This document shows positions 1 through 9,379 of a DNA stretch of 64,000 nucleotides, piece after piece. Under the pieces are notes generated by a model. That model was not told the DNA's origin and ran no database searches. It worked only from the letters and a program-made list of their open reading frames with translations. The stretch comes from Streptomyces qinzhouensis (GTDB lineage: Bacteria; Actinomycetota; Actinomycetes; Streptomycetales; Streptomycetaceae): positions 6,696,001 to 6,760,000 of the forward strand of contig NZ_CP042266.1 in NCBI RefSeq assembly GCF_007856155.1, in the 5' to 3' direction. Each line of letters begins with the position of its first letter. Position 1 is the stretch's first letter. Position numbers and translations under genes: made by a program.

Positions 1-883
1 CCTCGTGCTCGCCGGGGGCGTCGAGTCCATGTCCCGGGTCCCGATGGCCTCCGACGGCGGCGCCTGGTTCGCCGACCCGATGACCAACCACGATGTCGGC
101 TTCGTCCCGCAGGGCATCGGCGCCGATCTCATCGCCACCATCGAGGGCTTCTCGCGCCGGGACGTCGACGAGTACGCGGCGCTCTCTCAGGAACGGGCCG
201 CCGCCGCCTGGAAGGACGGCCGCTTCGACCGCTCAGTGATCCCTGTCCGCGACCGCAACGGACTGCTCGTCCTCGACCGGGACGAGCACCTGCGCCCCGG
301 CACCACCGCCGACAGCCTCGCCGCGCTTAAGCCCGCCTTCGCGGGCATCGGCGACCTCGGCGGCTTCGACGCGGTCGCCCTCCAGAAGTACCACTGGGTC
401 GAGAAGATCGACCATGTGCACCACGCGGGCAACTCCTCCGGCATCGTCGACGGTGCGGCGCTCGTCGCCATCGGCACGAAGGAGATCGGCGAGCGGTACG
501 GGCTCGTGCCGCGCGCCCGGATCGTCGCCGCCGCCGTCTCCGGCTCCGAACCGACCATCATGCTCACCGGACCCGCGCCCGCCACCCGCAAGGCACTCGC
601 CCGGGCCGGACTGACCATCGACGACATCGACCTGATCGAAATCAACGAGGCCTTCGCGGGCGTCGTGCTCCGCTTCGCCCGGGATCTGGACCTCTCCCTC
701 GACCGGATCAACGTCAACGGCGGGGCGATCGCCATGGGGCATCCGCTGGGCGCCACCGGCGCGATGATCCTCGGCACCCTCGTCGACGAGCTGGAACGCC
801 AGGACAAGCGGTACGGACTGGTGACGCTCTGCGTCGGCGGCGGTATGGGCATCGCCACCGTCGTCGAACGCGTCACCGCCTGA
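1..883 (+). CDS. Acetyl-CoA acyltransferase (thiolase), 5' part outside window
   Basis: C-terminal ~293 codons of a thiolase; the frame is open at the left edge and the gene begins outside the window. Thiolases split 3-ketoacyl-CoA with CoA to give acetyl-CoA plus a shortened acyl-CoA. Visible family motifs are GGVESMS near the left edge, the NEAFAG segment at about 650, the [14 protein letters not shown] signature with its active-site His at about 720-760, and the C-terminal CVGGGMG with the second catalytic Cys at about 830-845. The first nucleophilic Cys would lie upstream. It stops 47 bp before the hydratase/dehydrogenase fusion, so the two make a classical beta-oxidation operon. Degradative thiolase is more likely than a biosynthetic one because of that partner. 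Confidence 0.95.
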   Translation, partial: LVLAGGVESMSRVPMASDGGAWFADPMTNHDVGFVPQGIGADLIATIEGFSRRDVDEYAALSQERAAAAWKDGRFDRSVIPVRDRNGLLVLDRDEHLRPGTTADSLAALKPAFAGIGDLGGFDAVALQKYHWVEKIDHVHHAGNSSGIVDGAALVAIGTKEIGERYGLVPRARIVAAAVSGSEPTIMLTGPAPATRKALARAGLTIDDIDLIEINEAFAGVVLRFARDLDLSLDRINVNGGAIAMGHPLGATGAMILGTLVDELERQDKRYGLVTLCVGGGMGIATVVERVTA

Positions 884-930
884 GCCGTCCGCCCCCTTCC
901 GACTTCCGCCGCCACCCGGAGACCGCAGCC

Positions 931-3165
931 ATGACCACGAGCACATCCACCACCGGCCCGTCCCCGCTCCCCGCCCACGACCCGTCGTCCACCGGCACCC
1001 CCATCCGCTGGGAAGCCGACGACACCGGCGTCGTCACCCTGGTCCTCGACGACCCCGGCCAGTCCGCCAACACCATGAACCAGGCCTTCCGCGAGGCCAT
1101 CACCGCGATCGCCGAACGCGCCGAGGCCGAACGGGACACCATCCGCGGCATCATCGTCACCTCCGCCAAGAAGACCTTCTTCGCCGGCGGCGACCTCAAG
1201 GACATGATCCGGATCGGCCCCGGCGACGCCCAGCAGGCGTTCGACGCGGGCATGGCCGTCAAACACGCCCTGCGCCGGATCGAAACCCTCGGCAAACCCG
1301 TCGTCGCCGCGATCAACGGCACCGCGCTCGGCGGGGGTTACGAGATCGCCCTCGCCTGTCACCACCGCATCGCACTCGACGCCCCCGGCTCCCGGATCGG
1401 ACTGCCGGAGGTCACCCTCGGGCTGCTGCCCGCGGCGGGCGGGGTGACCCGGACCGTACGCCTCCTCGGCATCGCCGACGCCCTGCTGAAGGTGCTCCTC
1501 CAGGGCACCCGCCACACACCGCGGCGGGCCCTGGAGAACGGGCTGGTCCACGAAGTCGCCGAAACGCCCGCCGCCATGCTCGCCGCGGCCCGGGCCTTCA
1601 TCGACGCCCACCCCGAGTCGCGGCAGCCATGGGACGAGAAGGGCTACCGCATCCCCGGCGGCACCCCCGCCACCCCCCGGTTCGCCGCCGATCTGCCCGC
1701 GTACCCGGCGAATCTGAAGAAGCAGACCGGCGGCGCGCCCTATCCGGCGCCCCGTAACATCCTCGCCGCGGCCGTCGAGGGCTCCCAGGTCGACTTCGAG
1801 ACCGCGCAGATCATCGAGGCGCGCTACTTCACCGAACTGGTCACGGGGCAGACCGCGAAGAACATGATCCAGGCCTTCTTCTTCGACCTCCAGTCCGTGA
1901 ACACGGGCGCGGCCAGGCCGCGGGACGTCGAACGGCGCACGGTGACGAAGGCCGCCGTACTGGGCGCCGGGATGATGGGCGCGGGCATCGCCTACGCCTG
2001 CGCCCGGGCCGGAATCGACGTCGTCCTCAAGGACGTGTCGGTGGAGGCGGCCGAACGGGGCCGGGCGTACTCGGCGAAACTGCTCGACAAGGCCCTCGCC
2101 CGCGGTCGTACGACGGAGGCCGAACGGGACGCCCTGCTGGCCCGGATCACCCCCACCGCCGATCCCGCCGTCCTCGCGGGCTGCGATGCCGTCATCGAGG
2201 CGGTCTTCGAGGACACCGGGCTCAAGCACCGGGTGTTCCAGGAGGTGCAGGGCATCGTCGCGCCCGACGCCCTGCTCTGCTCCAACACCTCCACCCTGCC
2301 GATCGGCGCCCTGGCCGAAGGGGTCGAGCGCCCGGCCGACTTCATCGGGCTCCACTTCTTCTCACCGGTCGACAAGATGCCGCTGGTGGAGATCATCAGG
2401 GGGCGGCGGACCGGGGACGAGGCACTGGCCCGCGCGTTCGACCTGGTCCGGCAGCTGAACAAGACGCCGATCGTGGTCAATGACTCCCGTGGCTTCTTCA
2501 CCTCCCGGGTGATCGGCCGCTTCATCAACGAGGGCGTGGCGATGGTCGGCGAAGGCGTCGACCCGGCGTCGGTCGAACAGGCCGCGGCGCAGGCCGGCTA
2601 TCCGGCGAAGGTGCTCTCCCTGATGGACGAGCTGACGTTCACGCTGCCGCGCCGGATCCGCGGTGAGGCGCGGCGCGCGGTCGAGGAGGCGGGCGGTACC
2701 TGGGTGCCGCATCCGGCGGACGGCGTCATCGACCGGATGGTCGACGAGTTCGGCCGTACCGGCCGCGCCGGGGGAGCGGGCTTCTACGACTACGGCGACG
2801 ACGGGGCGCGCGCCGGGCTGTGGCCGGGGCTGCGGGAGCACTTCACCCGGCCGGACGCCGAGGTCCCGTTCGCCGATATGCAGGAGCGCATGCTGTTCTC
2901 CGAGGCGCTGGACTCCGTGCGCTGTCTGGAGGAGAACGTGCTGACGTCGGTCGCCGAGGCGAACATCGGCTCCGTGATGGGCATCGGCTTCCCCGCCTGG
3001 ACCGGGGGCGTGCTCCAGTACATCAACGGTTACGAGGGCGGGCCCGCGGGCTTCACGGCCCGGGCTCGGGAGCTGGCGGCGCGGTACGGGGAGCGGTTCG
3101 AGCCCCCGGCGCTGCTGGTGGCGAAGGCGGAGCGCGGCGAACGCTTCACGGACGGGGAGCGGTAG
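931..3165 (+). CDS. Trifunctional-type enoyl-CoA hydratase / 3-hydroxyacyl-CoA dehydrogenase (FadB/FadJ-like)
   Basis: A 744-residue fusion catalysing hydration of enoyl-CoA and NAD-dependent oxidation of 3-hydroxyacyl-CoA. Residues about 20-260 are a crotonase domain (FAGGDLKDM, then INGTALGGGYEIALAC with the usual Glu). Residues about 338-520 are the NAD-binding dehydrogenase domain with GAGMMG at 345-350, SNTSTLPI near 451 and HFFSP at 475 carrying the catalytic His; the remainder is the C-terminal dehydrogenase domain. The ATG at 931 follows a GGAGA ribosome site. It lies directly downstream of the thiolase and supplies its substrate. Length fits the FadB/FadJ-like family. The exact chain-length range cannot be read from sequence. 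Confidence 0.95.
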   Translation: MTTSTSTTGPSPLPAHDPSSTGTPIRWEADDTGVVTLVLDDPGQSANTMNQAFREAITAIAERAEAERDTIRGIIVTSAKKTFFAGGDLKDMIRIGPGDAQQAFDAGMAVKHALRRIETLGKPVVAAINGTALGGGYEIALACHHRIALDAPGSRIGLPEVTLGLLPAAGGVTRTVRLLGIADALLKVLLQGTRHTPRRALENGLVHEVAETPAAMLAAARAFIDAHPESRQPWDEKGYRIPGGTPATPRFAADLPAYPANLKKQTGGAPYPAPRNILAAAVEGSQVDFETAQIIEARYFTELVTGQTAKNMIQAFFFDLQSVNTGAARPRDVERRTVTKAAVLGAGMMGAGIAYACARAGIDVVLKDVSVEAAERGRAYSAKLLDKALARGRTTEAERDALLARITPTADPAVLAGCDAVIEAVFEDTGLKHRVFQEVQGIVAPDALLCSNTSTLPIGALAEGVERPADFIGLHFFSPVDKMPLVEIIRGRRTGDEALARAFDLVRQLNKTPIVVNDSRGFFTSRVIGRFINEGVAMVGEGVDPASVEQAAAQAGYPAKVLSLMDELTFTLPRRIRGEARRAVEEAGGTWVPHPADGVIDRMVDEFGRTGRAGGAGFYDYGDDGARAGLWPGLREHFTRPDAEVPFADMQERMLFSEALDSVRCLEENVLTSVAEANIGSVMGIGFPAWTGGVLQYINGYEGGPAGFTARARELAARYGERFEPPALLVAKAERGERFTDGER

Positions 3166-3177
3166 CCTCCCCGCCCG

Positions 3178-3205
3178 GGCGGGCCCCGCGCCGCCGGGGC
3201 CCGCC
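3178..3205. terminator. GC-rich hairpin between convergent genes
   Basis: Perfect 11-bp arms (GGCGGGCCCCG / CGGGGCCCGCC) with a 6-nt loop lie in the 50-bp gap between the convergent dehydrogenase and MerR genes. There is no T-run, as is usual in Streptomyces. It probably ends both transcripts. Confidence 0.6.
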
Positions 3206-3215
3206 GTCCCGCCGC

Positions 3216-4082
3216 TCAGCGCCCCGGATCCCCGGGCGCCGGTCCGACGGCGGGACGGTCCGCCGCCATGCCGAAAGCGGACCGCAACTCCTCCTTCATC
3301 GACCGCTGGAAAGCGGTGACCAGGGCCTGGACGATCAGTGGGCGGATCGGCGCCGACAGGGTCCGCATGGCCTCGGCCCGCTCCGCATCCGTGTCACCGG
3401 GTTCGCCACGCTCACTGGGTTCGCCGGACTCTTCGTTCCGGCCGGGGCCGTCCCCCGGCTCCCGGTCCCGGTACGGCTGCCACACCTCGTCCCGGAAGAG
3501 CCGGGTCAGCTCGTGCGCCACCGACCGGGTGTGCTCCAGGAGGATGGTCCGGGCCGCGAGGATGGTCTCGTACGCGATCGGAATGTCCAGCAACTCCGCC
3601 GCGAGCATGAGCAGGCCCGGGTCGACGTGGTACGTCCCCGGCCCGGGGCCGCGCGCCACGGCGCCCATGGCCTCCAGCTTGTCGATGTCGTCGTCGCCGA
3701 GCCTCCGGCCGAGTCTGCGCTCCAGTTGTTCCCGGGTGACCACTTCGGCGGAGTCGGGTACCCAGGAGGCGACCAGGGCGCGGTGGATCGCCAGATCGTG
3801 CGCGCCGATGTCCGGCGGCAACTGCTCCAGATAGCGTTCGACGGCCGCCAGGGTCATGCCCTGGCGCTGCAACTCCTCGATGAGGGCGAGCCGCGACAGA
3901 TGGCCCGGGCCGTAGTGGCCGACCCTGCGGGGGCCGATCACCGGCGGCGGCAGGAGTCCCCGGGTGCCGTAGAAGCGGATCGTCCGGACCGTCACCCCCG
4001 CCCGGGCGGCCAGCTCGTCCACGGTCATCGGCGGCTCGTCCGTGCCGCCGGCCCCGGGGACCGCGGTGGTGCCGGTAGCCAT
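3216..4082 (-). CDS. MerR family transcriptional regulator
   Basis: A 288-residue regulator. Residues about 19-85 form the MerR winged helix: TVDELAARAGVTVRTIRFYGTRGLLPPP followed by a YGPGHLSRL segment and the LIEELQRQGMTL helix. The C-terminal ~190 residues do not match a metal-binding MerR tail and have no paired Cys, so an organic ligand or stress signal is more likely. The last part is rich in Asp, Glu, Gly and Pro. It converges on the beta-oxidation genes with only 50 bp between. A role in controlling them is plausible but not shown. The promoter sits about 45 bp upstream with a dyad in its spacer. Confidence 0.85.
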   Translation of the reverse strand: MATGTTAVPGAGGTDEPPMTVDELAARAGVTVRTIRFYGTRGLLPPPVIGPRRVGHYGPGHLSRLALIEELQRQGMTLAAVERYLEQLPPDIGAHDLAIHRALVASWVPDSAEVVTREQLERRLGRRLGDDDIDKLEAMGAVARGPGPGTYHVDPGLLMLAAELLDIPIAYETILAARTILLEHTRSVAHELTRLFRDEVWQPYRDREPGDGPGRNEESGEPSERGEPGDTDAERAEAMRTLSAPIRPLIVQALVTAFQRSMKEELRSAFGMAADRPAVGPAPGDPGR

Positions 4083-4126
4083 GCTGTGCCCTCGCTCTCC
4101 CGGTCGTTGTCCACAGCCCGGGTGGA

Positions 4127-4157
4127 ACAGTATTGCTGTCTCACCGCCGCTGTTGAA
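4127..4157 (-). promoter_or_regulatory. Predicted promoter and dyad of the MerR gene
   Basis: On the minus strand TTCAAC at 4157-4152 and AATACT at 4134-4129 are separated by 17 bp. ACAG/CTGT half-sites at 4127-4139 overlap the -10, a fit to autoregulation by a MerR protein. The start codon lies about 40 nt downstream. Confidence 0.45.
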
Positions 4158-4236
4158 AGCCCCGGGCGCCGACGGGACAGGGGCGGCAGACTGCTGTGAC
4201 CGTTCGGCGGCGGAGTCGTTCTACCGCTCCCGCGGC

Positions 4237-4267
4237 CCGGACCCCGCCGCTGAGAGACGGGGTCCGG
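4237..4267 (-). terminator. Hairpin downstream of the transglycosylase-like gene
   Basis: Perfect 10-bp arms CCGGACCCCG / CGGGGTCCGG with an 11-nt loop, 35 nt beyond the stop of the minus-strand gene ending at 4302. Confidence 0.55.
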
Positions 4268-4301
4268 CGCCCGCGGTGCGGGCAACACGGCCGGTGGCGG
4301 A

Positions 4302-5576
4302 TCAGCCGGTGATGGCGAGGATGTGCGCGTCCCCCGTGGCCAGGCCGGCGATGCCGACCGCGCGGGCCTTGAGACCGACGGGATTCCAGCCCTGCCAGCC
4401 GCCGTTCGCGTAGCGGGCATTGTGGTAGACGGTGGTGCCGTTGGCCACGGCGAGGATCTGGGCGTCCCCGTTGGGCATTCCGGTGAGGGCGATACTCGTG
4501 GCCGAGTCGATGCCGGGCACCTTGCCCCAGGCCTGCCAGTGGCCGCCGACGAGGCGGGTGCTGTGATAGAGGCCGCCGTCGGCGCCGATCGCGAGGAGCT
4601 GGGCATCACCGTTCCCCAGGGCCGCGATGGCGAGGGCGGAGGACTGGAAGTCGGGGGCGCCACCGTAGCCGGCGACCGCGTTCCAGCCCTGCCAGCCACC
4701 GTTCGCGTAGCGAGCGTTGTGGTACAGCTTGCCGTCGAGGCCGATGATGCCGAGCTGGAGGTCGCCGTTCGGCATGCCTGTCGCGGTGACCTTCCGGGCA
4801 CCCCACGGGGAGACGGCGGTCCACCCCTGCCAGCTGCCGTCGGCCCGGCGGATGGTGTGGTAGACGATGCCGTCGTTGCCGACAGCGAGGATCTGGGCGT
4901 CCCCGTTGGGCATACCGGCGACGGCTGCTTCCCGGGCAGCGAACCGGGGGGCGGCGTCGTATCCGTCCAAGGGCTGCCAGCCGGTCCAGGAGCCGCTGCT
5001 GTAGCGGGCGTTGTGGTAAAGGTATCCGTCGGTGCCGGTACCGAGGATCTGGAGGGATCCGTCCGGTGTCGAGGTGACCGATTGCCGACCGCCATCGAAG
5101 CGGCCGGCACCGTCGTAACCGTTCAGTGGCGAAAAAGGGGTCCAGTGTCCCGTCGCCGTACGGATCGCATGGCGGAATTCGCCGTGTTCGGACGGAGCGG
5201 GGTAGGGATCGGCCTTATCGGCTCCGAGACCGGCCGCGGGGCCGCACTTGGGCCAGGCGCCCTGGCCCTGGACGGCCAGCACCTTCTCGGCGATCAGGAT
5301 CTGCTCCCGCTTGGTCGCCTTGTTGGCATAGTCCGCGTACTGCCTGCCGCCGAAGGAGTCCCAGGTGCTCTGGGCGAACTGGAGTCCACCGTAATAGACG
5401 GGCGTGGTGTTGCTCACGATGTACCATCTGCCGCCGCTCTCGCACTGGGCGACCTTGTCCCAGGTGCTGACCGACGCGGCCTGGGCGGTAGGGGTTGTCG
5501 GGCCGGCGAGAGCCAGCACGGCGGCCATGGGCAGAGCGGACAGGAAACGCGCTGTCCGGGGGTGGCATCGGGGCAT
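4302..5576 (-). CDS. Secreted transglycosylase (Rpf-like) domain with lectin/propeller-type repeat array
   Basis: A 424-residue secreted protein. Residues 1-34 form a Sec signal peptide ending at AQA-A. Residues about 35-112 are an Rpf/transglycosylase-like domain ([15 protein letters not shown] with the conserved Cys-Glu, then [17 protein letters not shown]), which in the family cleaves or remodels peptidoglycan. From about residue 135 there are roughly six imperfect units of 46-49 residues, each with a [13 protein letters not shown] strand, a YHNARY-type strand and a GGWQGW-type strand. They resemble tachylectin/PLL-like sugar-binding propeller blades and may anchor the enzyme to wall or glycan. 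The start is the ATG at 5576 with AGGAG six bases before it. The neighbour upstream has the same repeats on a different catalytic domain. Confidence 0.88.
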   Translation of the reverse strand: MPRCHPRTARFLSALPMAAVLALAGPTTPTAQAASVSTWDKVAQCESGGRWYIVSNTTPVYYGGLQFAQSTWDSFGGRQYADYANKATKREQILIAEKVLAVQGQGAWPKCGPAAGLGADKADPYPAPSEHGEFRHAIRTATGHWTPFSPLNGYDGAGRFDGGRQSVTSTPDGSLQILGTGTDGYLYHNARYSSGSWTGWQPLDGYDAAPRFAAREAAVAGMPNGDAQILAVGNDGIVYHTIRRADGSWQGWTAVSPWGARKVTATGMPNGDLQLGIIGLDGKLYHNARYANGGWQGWNAVAGYGGAPDFQSSALAIAALGNGDAQLLAIGADGGLYHSTRLVGGHWQAWGKVPGIDSATSIALTGMPNGDAQILAVANGTTVYHNARYANGGWQGWNPVGLKARAVGIAGLATGDAHILAITG

Positions 5577-5603
5577 ATCGGCTCCTGTGGCAGGGCGCGG
5601 CGG

Positions 5604-5639
5604 CGTACCCGCGCCGTCCAGCAGGACGGCGCGGGTACG
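5604..5639 (-). terminator. Strong hairpin between the two repeat proteins
   Basis: Perfect 16-bp arms starting CGTACCCGCGCC with a 4-nt AGCA loop, 45-80 nt beyond the stop of the upstream minus-strand gene. It probably separates that transcript from the next gene. Confidence 0.7.
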
Positions 5640-5683
5640 GCGGGCAGGGCGGAAGGGCGAAGTGGAGGGGTGAAGGGAAGGAG

Positions 5684-7261
5684 TCAGCGGCCGGTGGCGA
5701 GCACCTGGGCGGTGCCGTCCGGCAGGCCCGCGATGGCGACCCGCCGCGCGGCGAAGCGCGGCGCGCCGTCGTAGCCGGGCAGCGGGGCCGGGCCCTGCCA
5801 GTGACCGGAGGCGGAGCGGACATCGTGGTAGACGTTGCCGTCGTGGCCGGTGGCCAGGAGTTGTGCGGAGCCGTCCGGGGTGGTGGTGACGGCGACGTCG
5901 CCGGCGCCGAAGCGGTGGGCACCGCCGGGTCCGGCGAGCGGAGCGAACTCGGTCCAGGAGCCGTTGGCCCCCCGGATGCGGTGGTAGGCGTTGCCGTCGT
6001 CGCCGACGGCCACGATCTGTGCGGAACCGTCGGGCGCACCGGCGATCGAGACGCTGGACGCGACCATTCGGCCGCCGCCGCCGTAACCGTTGATGGGCTC
6101 GAAGCCGTTCCAGTGGCCGCTGGACCGGCGTACGTTGTGGTAGACGTTCCGGTCGTTGCCGATCGCGAGAACCTGGGCGAAGCCGTCCGGGGTCGTGGTG
6201 ATGGAGATCCCGGCAGCGGCGAAACGGGGGGCTCCGTCGTATCCGGCGAGCGGTTCGAACGCGTTCCAGTGGCCGCTGCCGAGGCGGATGGAGTGATAGA
6301 GGTTGCCGTCGTTGCCGACCGCGAGAACCTGTGCGGAGCCGTCGGGCGCACCCGCGATGGCGGTACTGGACGCGGCGAAGCGGGGGGCTCCGTCGTATCC
6401 GGGGAGCGGGGCGAAGCCCGTCCATGAGCCGCTGCTGTAGCGGGCGTTGTGGTAGACGTTGCCGTCCGTGCCGACAGCGAGGATCTGGGACGAGCCGTCC
6501 GGTGTGCCGGTGATGGCCACGCCGTGACCGTAGAAGGCCGGGGCGCCGTCATAGCCGTTCAGCGGGGCGAAACCGGTCCACGATCCGTCGGCCCGGCGGT
6601 ACTGATGGAAGAGGCGTCCCTGTGAAGGAGAGGGCTGACCGGCGTCGTCCAGGATGTGGTCGTAGGAGTATGCCTTCATCTTTCTTTGCGTCAGTTCCGC
6701 GAGACTCACCTCCCGCTGGCGGGTGGGTCCCTGGACGCTCCACTGCTCCATGACGACCGCCCTCGTGCGGTTGCTGTCCGTCCACCGGACGAACAGCATG
6801 ACGTGGGTGTTGGTGTTGTTGAAGACATCGCCCGGCTGCGCGTGCTGAAGGCTTGCCAGCGGCTCGCTGGAGACTCCGAGCAGTGAGTTGGTGTTGAGGT
6901 TGGAGGCGAGCTGCCAGGCCATGGAGACGAAGCCGGAGCAGTCCTGCCGGTAGCGGCCTCCGGTCCGGCTGTCGTACCACCAGCCCCATGGGGAGTCGAG
7001 CCCGTTGGGGCTGTACGGGACCCGCAGGTCCACCCATACCCGGCCGCGTGCGAGGACCTGGGAGCGGGTGACCCGTCCGCCGGGCGCCGCCCCGTTGCCG
7101 AGGGAGCCGGTGGACGACGGTCTGAGCCATGCGCCGGTCACCAGGCTGTTGCCGTCGGCCGGTGCGGCGGCGGCCTTCGATACGGCACCGGCGGCCATGG
7201 GAACGGCACCGGCGGCCACCACGGCGGTGGCGCCACGGAGTATCGAGCGTCTGCTGGGCAT
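5684..7261 (-). CDS. Tat-secreted NlpC/P60-like amidase or peptidase with lectin/propeller-type repeat array
   Basis: A 525-residue protein. The N-terminus [10 protein letters not shown] plus an Ala-rich stretch is a Tat-type signal. Residues about 75-200 look like an NlpC/P60-like papain-fold domain: a Cys in [11 protein letters not shown] (C108) and a His in HVMLFVRW (H153) would form the catalytic pair. Such enzymes cut peptide stems in peptidoglycan; this subfamily's substrate is not clear. From about residue 240 to the end are six or more units of about 49 residues ([21 protein letters not shown] and [11 protein letters not shown] patterns), close in sequence to the array in the gene downstream. 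ATG at 7261 follows AAGGAG. A 3' hairpin separates it from the downstream gene. Confidence 0.85.
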   Translation of the reverse strand: MPSRRSILRGATAVVAAGAVPMAAGAVSKAAAAPADGNSLVTGAWLRPSSTGSLGNGAAPGGRVTRSQVLARGRVWVDLRVPYSPNGLDSPWGWWYDSRTGGRYRQDCSGFVSMAWQLASNLNTNSLLGVSSEPLASLQHAQPGDVFNNTNTHVMLFVRWTDSNRTRAVVMEQWSVQGPTRQREVSLAELTQRKMKAYSYDHILDDAGQPSPSQGRLFHQYRRADGSWTGFAPLNGYDGAPAFYGHGVAITGTPDGSSQILAVGTDGNVYHNARYSSGSWTGFAPLPGYDGAPRFAASSTAIAGAPDGSAQVLAVGNDGNLYHSIRLGSGHWNAFEPLAGYDGAPRFAAAGISITTTPDGFAQVLAIGNDRNVYHNVRRSSGHWNGFEPINGYGGGGRMVASSVSIAGAPDGSAQIVAVGDDGNAYHRIRGANGSWTEFAPLAGPGGAHRFGAGDVAVTTTPDGSAQLLATGHDGNVYHDVRSASGHWQGPAPLPGYDGAPRFAARRVAIAGLPDGTAQVLATGR

Positions 7262-7626
7262 GCGTTCTCCTTGGGAAGTCGAGGTACGGAAGGTGCTGGG
7301 GGTGCGTCCGGGACCGAGGGCCCGGTGCGCTGTCGGCGCGGGAAGTGTCCGGGCGGGCAAGAGGAGCGGCGGAGGAGCGGCGGAGGAGGTCGCGGTCCGG
7401 CCCAAGGGGCGTACCGGTGCCGAGCGTTCATGGCTGCCCGGGGTACTGACGGCCGCATCGCCGCCGTCGGCCGTCCGGGCCTCGGCTGCGGGCGGCCGGG
7501 GGTGCGGTCCGGACGGGGTGCGGCGAGCGGGTCGCGGCCGGCCCGGTCGGCGCGGGCGGAGTTACGGAAGCCGGCGGCGGCCCGCAGTACCCCGCCGCCG
7601 CGGTGAAGCGCTTCTCGAACCCCGCC

Positions 7627-7663
7627 GGTAGCGCTACCATGATCCTTCATGTATGACGGTAGC
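7627..7663. promoter_or_regulatory. Palindrome cluster GGTAGCGCTACC plus third half-site
   Basis: A perfect 12-bp palindrome at 7627-7638 is followed by GGTAGC at 7658-7663, which forms an inverted pair with GCTACC at 7633-7638. The stretch is clearly less GC-rich than its surroundings. It resembles an operator, probably for the leftward NlpC-like gene or an unseen small transcript. Confidence 0.4.
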
Positions 7664-7716
7664 ACTTCCTGAGAAGTGGCGGTACGGCTCCGCACTTCCC
7701 GGCCCGTCGGCGCACG

Positions 7717-7793
7717 GCACCGCCCCGAACGGCACAGCCCTGAACGAGCACAGCCCCGAACGGCACCTGCCCTCAACGGCACCGCGCGATCCA
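7717..7793. repeat. Five degenerate 15-16 bp tandem repeats
   Basis: Units of the type GCACAGCCCCGAACG run head to tail with a few substitutions. No coding role is evident. Confidence 0.5.
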
Positions 7794-7829
7794 ACACATC
7801 ACGCGAGCGGTCACCACGAGGGAAACGCG

Positions 7830-7869
7830 ACGGAGCCCCACCCCCCTCGCGGTGGGGGTGGGGCTCCGT
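7830..7869. terminator. Very strong hairpin in a divergent region
   Basis: Sixteen-bp arms (ACGGAGCCCCACCCCC / GGGGGTGGGGCTCCGT) with an 8-nt loop. Both flanking genes are transcribed away from it, so it does not terminate either of them. Confidence 0.6.
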
Positions 7870-8160
7870 GGGGCGCGGCTCCGCGCGGCCGGGTGGGCGC
7901 ACACCCTGGCGTAGCGGGGCGGGGCCCTGGAGGAAAGACCGTGGGGGATGGGCTCCTTTGCCGGGGATCGGGGCTGATTCGGGTGCGCGGGTGATTGCGG
8001 AGGTGAATCGAGCGGAGGTGATCGTCCGAGAAGGCCGTTCCTGCGGGGGGTGGCGGCTCGCCCGTGGGGCGGGGTGCCGGGAACGATCCTGTCCCGGTGC
8101 GGTGGCCGAAGACATCCCCTATTGCTGGGAGAGCGGGGGACGGGCTCGTATGGTAGCCCG

Positions 8161-9303
8161 ATGGCTTCGTTCCGTGAGATCGAGCGCCGGACCCTCGCGG
8201 CCGTCGCCGAACTGGGCCGCGCAGGACTGCCCTTGGACGAGTTCTTCCTGCGGGTCCACGGTCTGCTCCGGCCGGTACTCGGCTATGACGCCGGATGCTG
8301 GCACGGCGCCGATCCGGTCACGGGTTTTCTGACGTCGACGGTCTCGGGGGATCTGCCGCCCGGCGGCTTCGAACAGGCCGTGCACCTGGAGGCGTGGTCC
8401 GACGATCCCACCCGCTTCGCCAGTATCCGGGAGGCGGGGCGGCTCGCCGATTCGGTGCACCGGGCCACCGGCGGTCACCCCGAACGCAGCATCCGCTACC
8501 GGGAACTCCTCCATGAACTCGACTTCGAGGACGAGCTGCGGCTGAACCTGGACGCCCAGGGCGGGCGGTGGGGCGCCGCGGCGCTGATGCGGGCCGGGGG
8601 AGCCCGCCCGTTCGGACCGCGGGAGCTCCGGTTCGCGGAACGCGCCGCGCGCGCCGTGGCCGTGGTGCTGCGCGATATCACGACGGCCGCTCCGGGGCCG
8701 GGAACCGTGCCTGGGCCGGACGGCCCGCCGGCCGTGCCCGCCGTACTCCTCATCGGACCCAGCGGACGGCTGGTCAGCGCCGACCCGGGGGCGCAGCGGC
8801 TGCTCGCCGCGCTCGACGAGGAGATGACCAGGCCGGCCGGTGTGCCCACGGCCGTGGTGATGGTCGCCCAGTGGGCCAGGGCCGGTGCCGCCGGCGGCGG
8901 AACCGCCCCCGGCGCCTGTGCCCGGCTGCGCGGACCGAAGGGGGAGTGGCTCTCGCTCCACGCGTCCCTGCTGGACGGTCGCGCCGACGGCCATGTCGCG
9001 GTCGTCGCCCAGCCCGCGTCCCCGACCGAGGTGATGCCGCTGGCGCTGCTCGCCCACAAGCTGAGCGACCGGGAACAGGAGGTCGCGCTGCAGGCCGTCA
9101 GGGGGAGCAGCACCCGCGAGATCGCCCTCGCCCTGTTCCTCACGCCCGCGACCGTGCAGGACCATCTGAAGTCCGTCTTCACCAAGACCGGGGTACGGAG
9201 CCGGCGCGAGCTGGTCGCCCTGCTGACGGCCTCCCACGCGACCTCCCTGCGCCGTCCCCCGGAGGTCGTGCCCCTCGGGGTCCCCGCGTCCCGGACGGGC
9301 TGA
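8161..9303 (+). CDS. LuxR-family transcriptional regulator
   Basis: A 380-residue regulator. Residues about 299-360 are the LuxR/GerE helix-turn-helix (LSDREQEVALQAVRG, STREIALALFLTPATVQDHLKSVF in two parts, then TGVRSRRELVALL). The N-terminal 200 residues look like a GAF-type sensory domain and a linker of Pro, Gly and Ala follows. There is no receiver or ATPase domain. ATG 8161 is chosen because the upstream in-frame codons are compositionally unlike the protein; no good ribosome site precedes it, so initiation may be leaderless or weak. It stands alone, convergent with the protease gene, and its target is unknown. Confidence 0.85.
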   Translation: MASFREIERRTLAAVAELGRAGLPLDEFFLRVHGLLRPVLGYDAGCWHGADPVTGFLTSTVSGDLPPGGFEQAVHLEAWSDDPTRFASIREAGRLADSVHRATGGHPERSIRYRELLHELDFEDELRLNLDAQGGRWGAAALMRAGGARPFGPRELRFAERAARAVAVVLRDITTAAPGPGTVPGPDGPPAVPAVLLIGPSGRLVSADPGAQRLLAALDEEMTRPAGVPTAVVMVAQWARAGAAGGGTAPGACARLRGPKGEWLSLHASLLDGRADGHVAVVAQPASPTEVMPLALLAHKLSDREQEVALQAVRGSSTREIALALFLTPATVQDHLKSVFTKTGVRSRRELVALLTASHATSLRRPPEVVPLGVPASRTG

Positions 9304-9332
9304 CCGCCCGGACCCGGCCCGGGGACGCGCCA

Positions 9333-9366
9333 CGGTGCGCGGGCCCGTCGCCGGGACCGCGCACCG
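9333..9366. terminator. Bidirectional hairpin between LuxR and protease genes
   Basis: Fifteen-bp arms with one mismatch and a 4-nt TCGC loop, placed midway between convergent stops. Confidence 0.65.
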
Positions 9367-9379
9367 CGCCGGGCGCGGA

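Larger units (their letters stand above)
7262..8160. other. 900-bp divergent intergenic region, no gene called
   Basis: Lies between the NlpC-like gene (leftward) and the LuxR gene (rightward). It holds a palindrome group near 7.63 kb, a degenerate tandem repeat near 7.72 kb and a strong hairpin at 7.83 kb, each listed separately. Reading frames across it are low-complexity Pro/Arg/Gly and match no family I know. Confidence 0.5.

Noticed and set aside
187..2355. 722-codon minus-strand frame across the thiolase and FadB genes
   Set aside because: Low-complexity Gly/Arg/Val/Asp sequence with no domain; shadow of well-supported genes on the plus strand in high-GC DNA.
7600..7625. GGTTCGAGAAGC on the minus strand, resembling a tRNA T-arm
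   Set aside because: No acceptor, anticodon arm or cloverleaf around it.
7138..8115. 325-codon minus-strand frame upstream of the NlpC-like gene
   Set aside because: Pro/Arg-rich throughout, overlaps the NlpC-like N-terminus out of frame, no conserved motif.
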